From positions 16,411 to 80,410 of the forward strand of contig NZ_VORR01000018.1 in NCBI RefSeq assembly GCF_007997085.1: DNA of 64,000 nucleotides. Direction: 5' to 3'. A program made the position numbers and the translations under genes. A model generated the notes under the pieces. That model ran no database searches and was not told the origin of the DNA. It saw only the letters and a list, made by a program, of their open reading frames with translations. This DNA comes from Polaribacter sp. IC066 (lineage in GTDB: Bacteria; Bacteroidota; Bacteroidia; Flavobacteriales; Flavobacteriaceae). How positions within the stretch are numbered: position 1 is the first letter of the stretch; each line of letters starts with the position of its first letter. Positions 63,351 to 64,000 of this stretch are shown here, in pieces.

Positions 63351-63845
63351 ATGAAAAAATTATTATTTATTTTATTAGGTGTTTTTTACCTACAGACAAA
63401 TGCGCAATCTACAACTATTGCAGAAGAGAGTTTTGGTATATCCTATACCGCATCTACTTTATCCGAAGGATTTGATTTTGGGATTGGTTTAGTTGCCAGT
63501 CAAGATTTTTACTCCTCGGGTTTAGGACTTGGCTGGATGGTGCAATTAAGTTACCTACAACCTTCAGAAGCGATGTTAGATTTAATTGATTACGGATATA
63601 GCTTTGATGTTCTATTAAAGTATGATTTGGCACTAGCAAAAGGATTACAATTTGCTCCTACTGCAGGAGTTGGATACTTTGCGATAGAAAGTGATCTAGA
63701 TTCTGATGTAGAATTTTATTTTGCCGCTGGAGGAGCTGTTAGTTATTTTATTAGTAATTCTTTTGTTCTTGGGCTAGAATTAACGAAACCTTTTTTAGAA
63801 GGATCTAATACATCACTAGCCTTTTCAATGAGATTTAATTATTAA
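63351..63845 (+). CDS. Small outer-membrane beta-barrel protein
   Basis: A 164-residue exported protein. Signal peptide KKLLFILLGVFYLQTNAQ; the ATG at 63351 is preferred over the one at 63342 because it puts the basic residues right before the hydrophobic core. The mature part is a series of amphipathic strands (FGIGLVASQDFYSSGLGLGW, FDVLLKYDLALAKG, TAGVGYFAI, FYFAAGGAVSYFI) and ends in MRFNY, a final aromatic strand typical of Omp-type barrels. Probably an eight-stranded barrel; ligand unknown. Confidence 0.75.
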   Translation: MKKLLFILLGVFYLQTNAQSTTIAEESFGISYTASTLSEGFDFGIGLVASQDFYSSGLGLGWMVQLSYLQPSEAMLDLIDYGYSFDVLLKYDLALAKGLQFAPTAGVGYFAIESDLDSDVEFYFAAGGAVSYFISNSFVLGLELTKPFLEGSNTSLAFSMRFNY

Positions 63846-63881
63846 TTAAAAAAAAAAATATGAAGACAATTATTGCTGAAT

Positions 63882-64000
63882 TCAAGTCACAAAAGCAACA
63901 TTCTGTTTAAATAATAATTGTTCCATAACAAATATAGGATTTTCAAATTTATACCTTTTCCTAGGTCTGTTATTTAGTTTATTTTCTACCTCTTTGATTC
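63882..64000 (-). CDS. IS30-type transposase, C-terminal end (cut by window edge)
   Basis: On the minus strand the last 39 codons read EVENKLNNRPRKRYKFENP and IFVMEQLLFKQNVAFVT before TGA. LNNRPRK followed by F..P..V is the closing motif of IS30-family transposases. The rest is outside the window, so whether the element is intact cannot be seen. Confidence 0.7.
   Translation of the reverse strand, partial: IKEVENKLNNRPRKRYKFENPIFVMEQLLFKQNVAFVT

Overview
The window is a 64 kb piece of a low-GC chromosome from a member of the Bacteroidota, almost certainly a marine-type Flavobacteriaceae (Polaribacter/Tenacibaculum-like by protein style; inference, not a database result). The signs are: TAnnTTTG promoter boxes ahead of many genes with little Shine-Dalgarno signal; many SPII lipoproteins; a secreted esterase with a type IX secretion (T9SS) C-terminal tail; single-chain SecDF; a hypoxanthine phosphoribosyltransferase-adenylate kinase fusion; and a malate dehydrogenase of flavobacterial type.

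Layout. 1-18.6 kb is mostly core chromosome: aspS (cut by the left edge), a toxin-antitoxin remnant, gyrB, a DUF6588 barrel and a lipoprotein, mdh, a broken lipoprotein gene, recQ, fhs, a small conserved-looking membrane-anchored protein, secDF, hpt-adk and obgE. 18.6-24.8 kb (minus strand) is a sensory block: histidine kinase, a TonB-like lipoprotein, a TPR protein, a BlaR1-like M56 peptidase and a BlaI-type repressor with a perfect inverted-repeat operator, followed by phnA. 24.9-41.5 kb is rich in peptide and amino-acid catabolism: adenine deaminase, an S28/S37 serine peptidase, a kinase-M23-aminotransferase fusion, a secreted propeller-amidohydrolase, an ornithine-cyclodeaminase-like dehydrogenase, M24 and S9 proline-type peptidases, a DUF885 peptidase and a YjbR protein. 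41.5-50 kb holds corA, an antiporter, a cyclase-family protein, hemW-ruvC with a 43-residue small membrane protein, mnmD, a DUF4920 lipoprotein and ilvE. 50-56.6 kb is a zone of decay: a truncated metallo-beta-lactamase-fold gene, a dead IS3-type element with recognisable ends, one intact T9SS esterase, a broken lyase-like gene fused to a transposase fragment, a dead IS4-like transposase and unassignable debris. 56.6-60.0 kb is a tight operon of a RimK-like ATP-grasp ligase, a GCS2-type carboxylate-amine ligase and an N-formylglutamate amidohydrolase-like enzyme, the best candidate for a poorly described small-molecule or peptide-tag system. 60-64 kb has a nonsense-truncated NTF2-like gene, a second toxin-antitoxin locus with a broken toxin, a MazG-like pyrophosphohydrolase, small membrane proteins, an outer-membrane barrel and the end of an IS30-type transposase at the right edge.

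Cross-cutting observations: short GC-rich palindromes have inserted in frame into adeC, ruvC and hemW, adding peptides to each protein; a separate intergenic repeat family has a hairpin whose stem differs by compensatory changes between two copies; both toxin-antitoxin loci keep the antitoxin but have lost the toxin; and several broken genes are interrupted only by in-frame stop codons.
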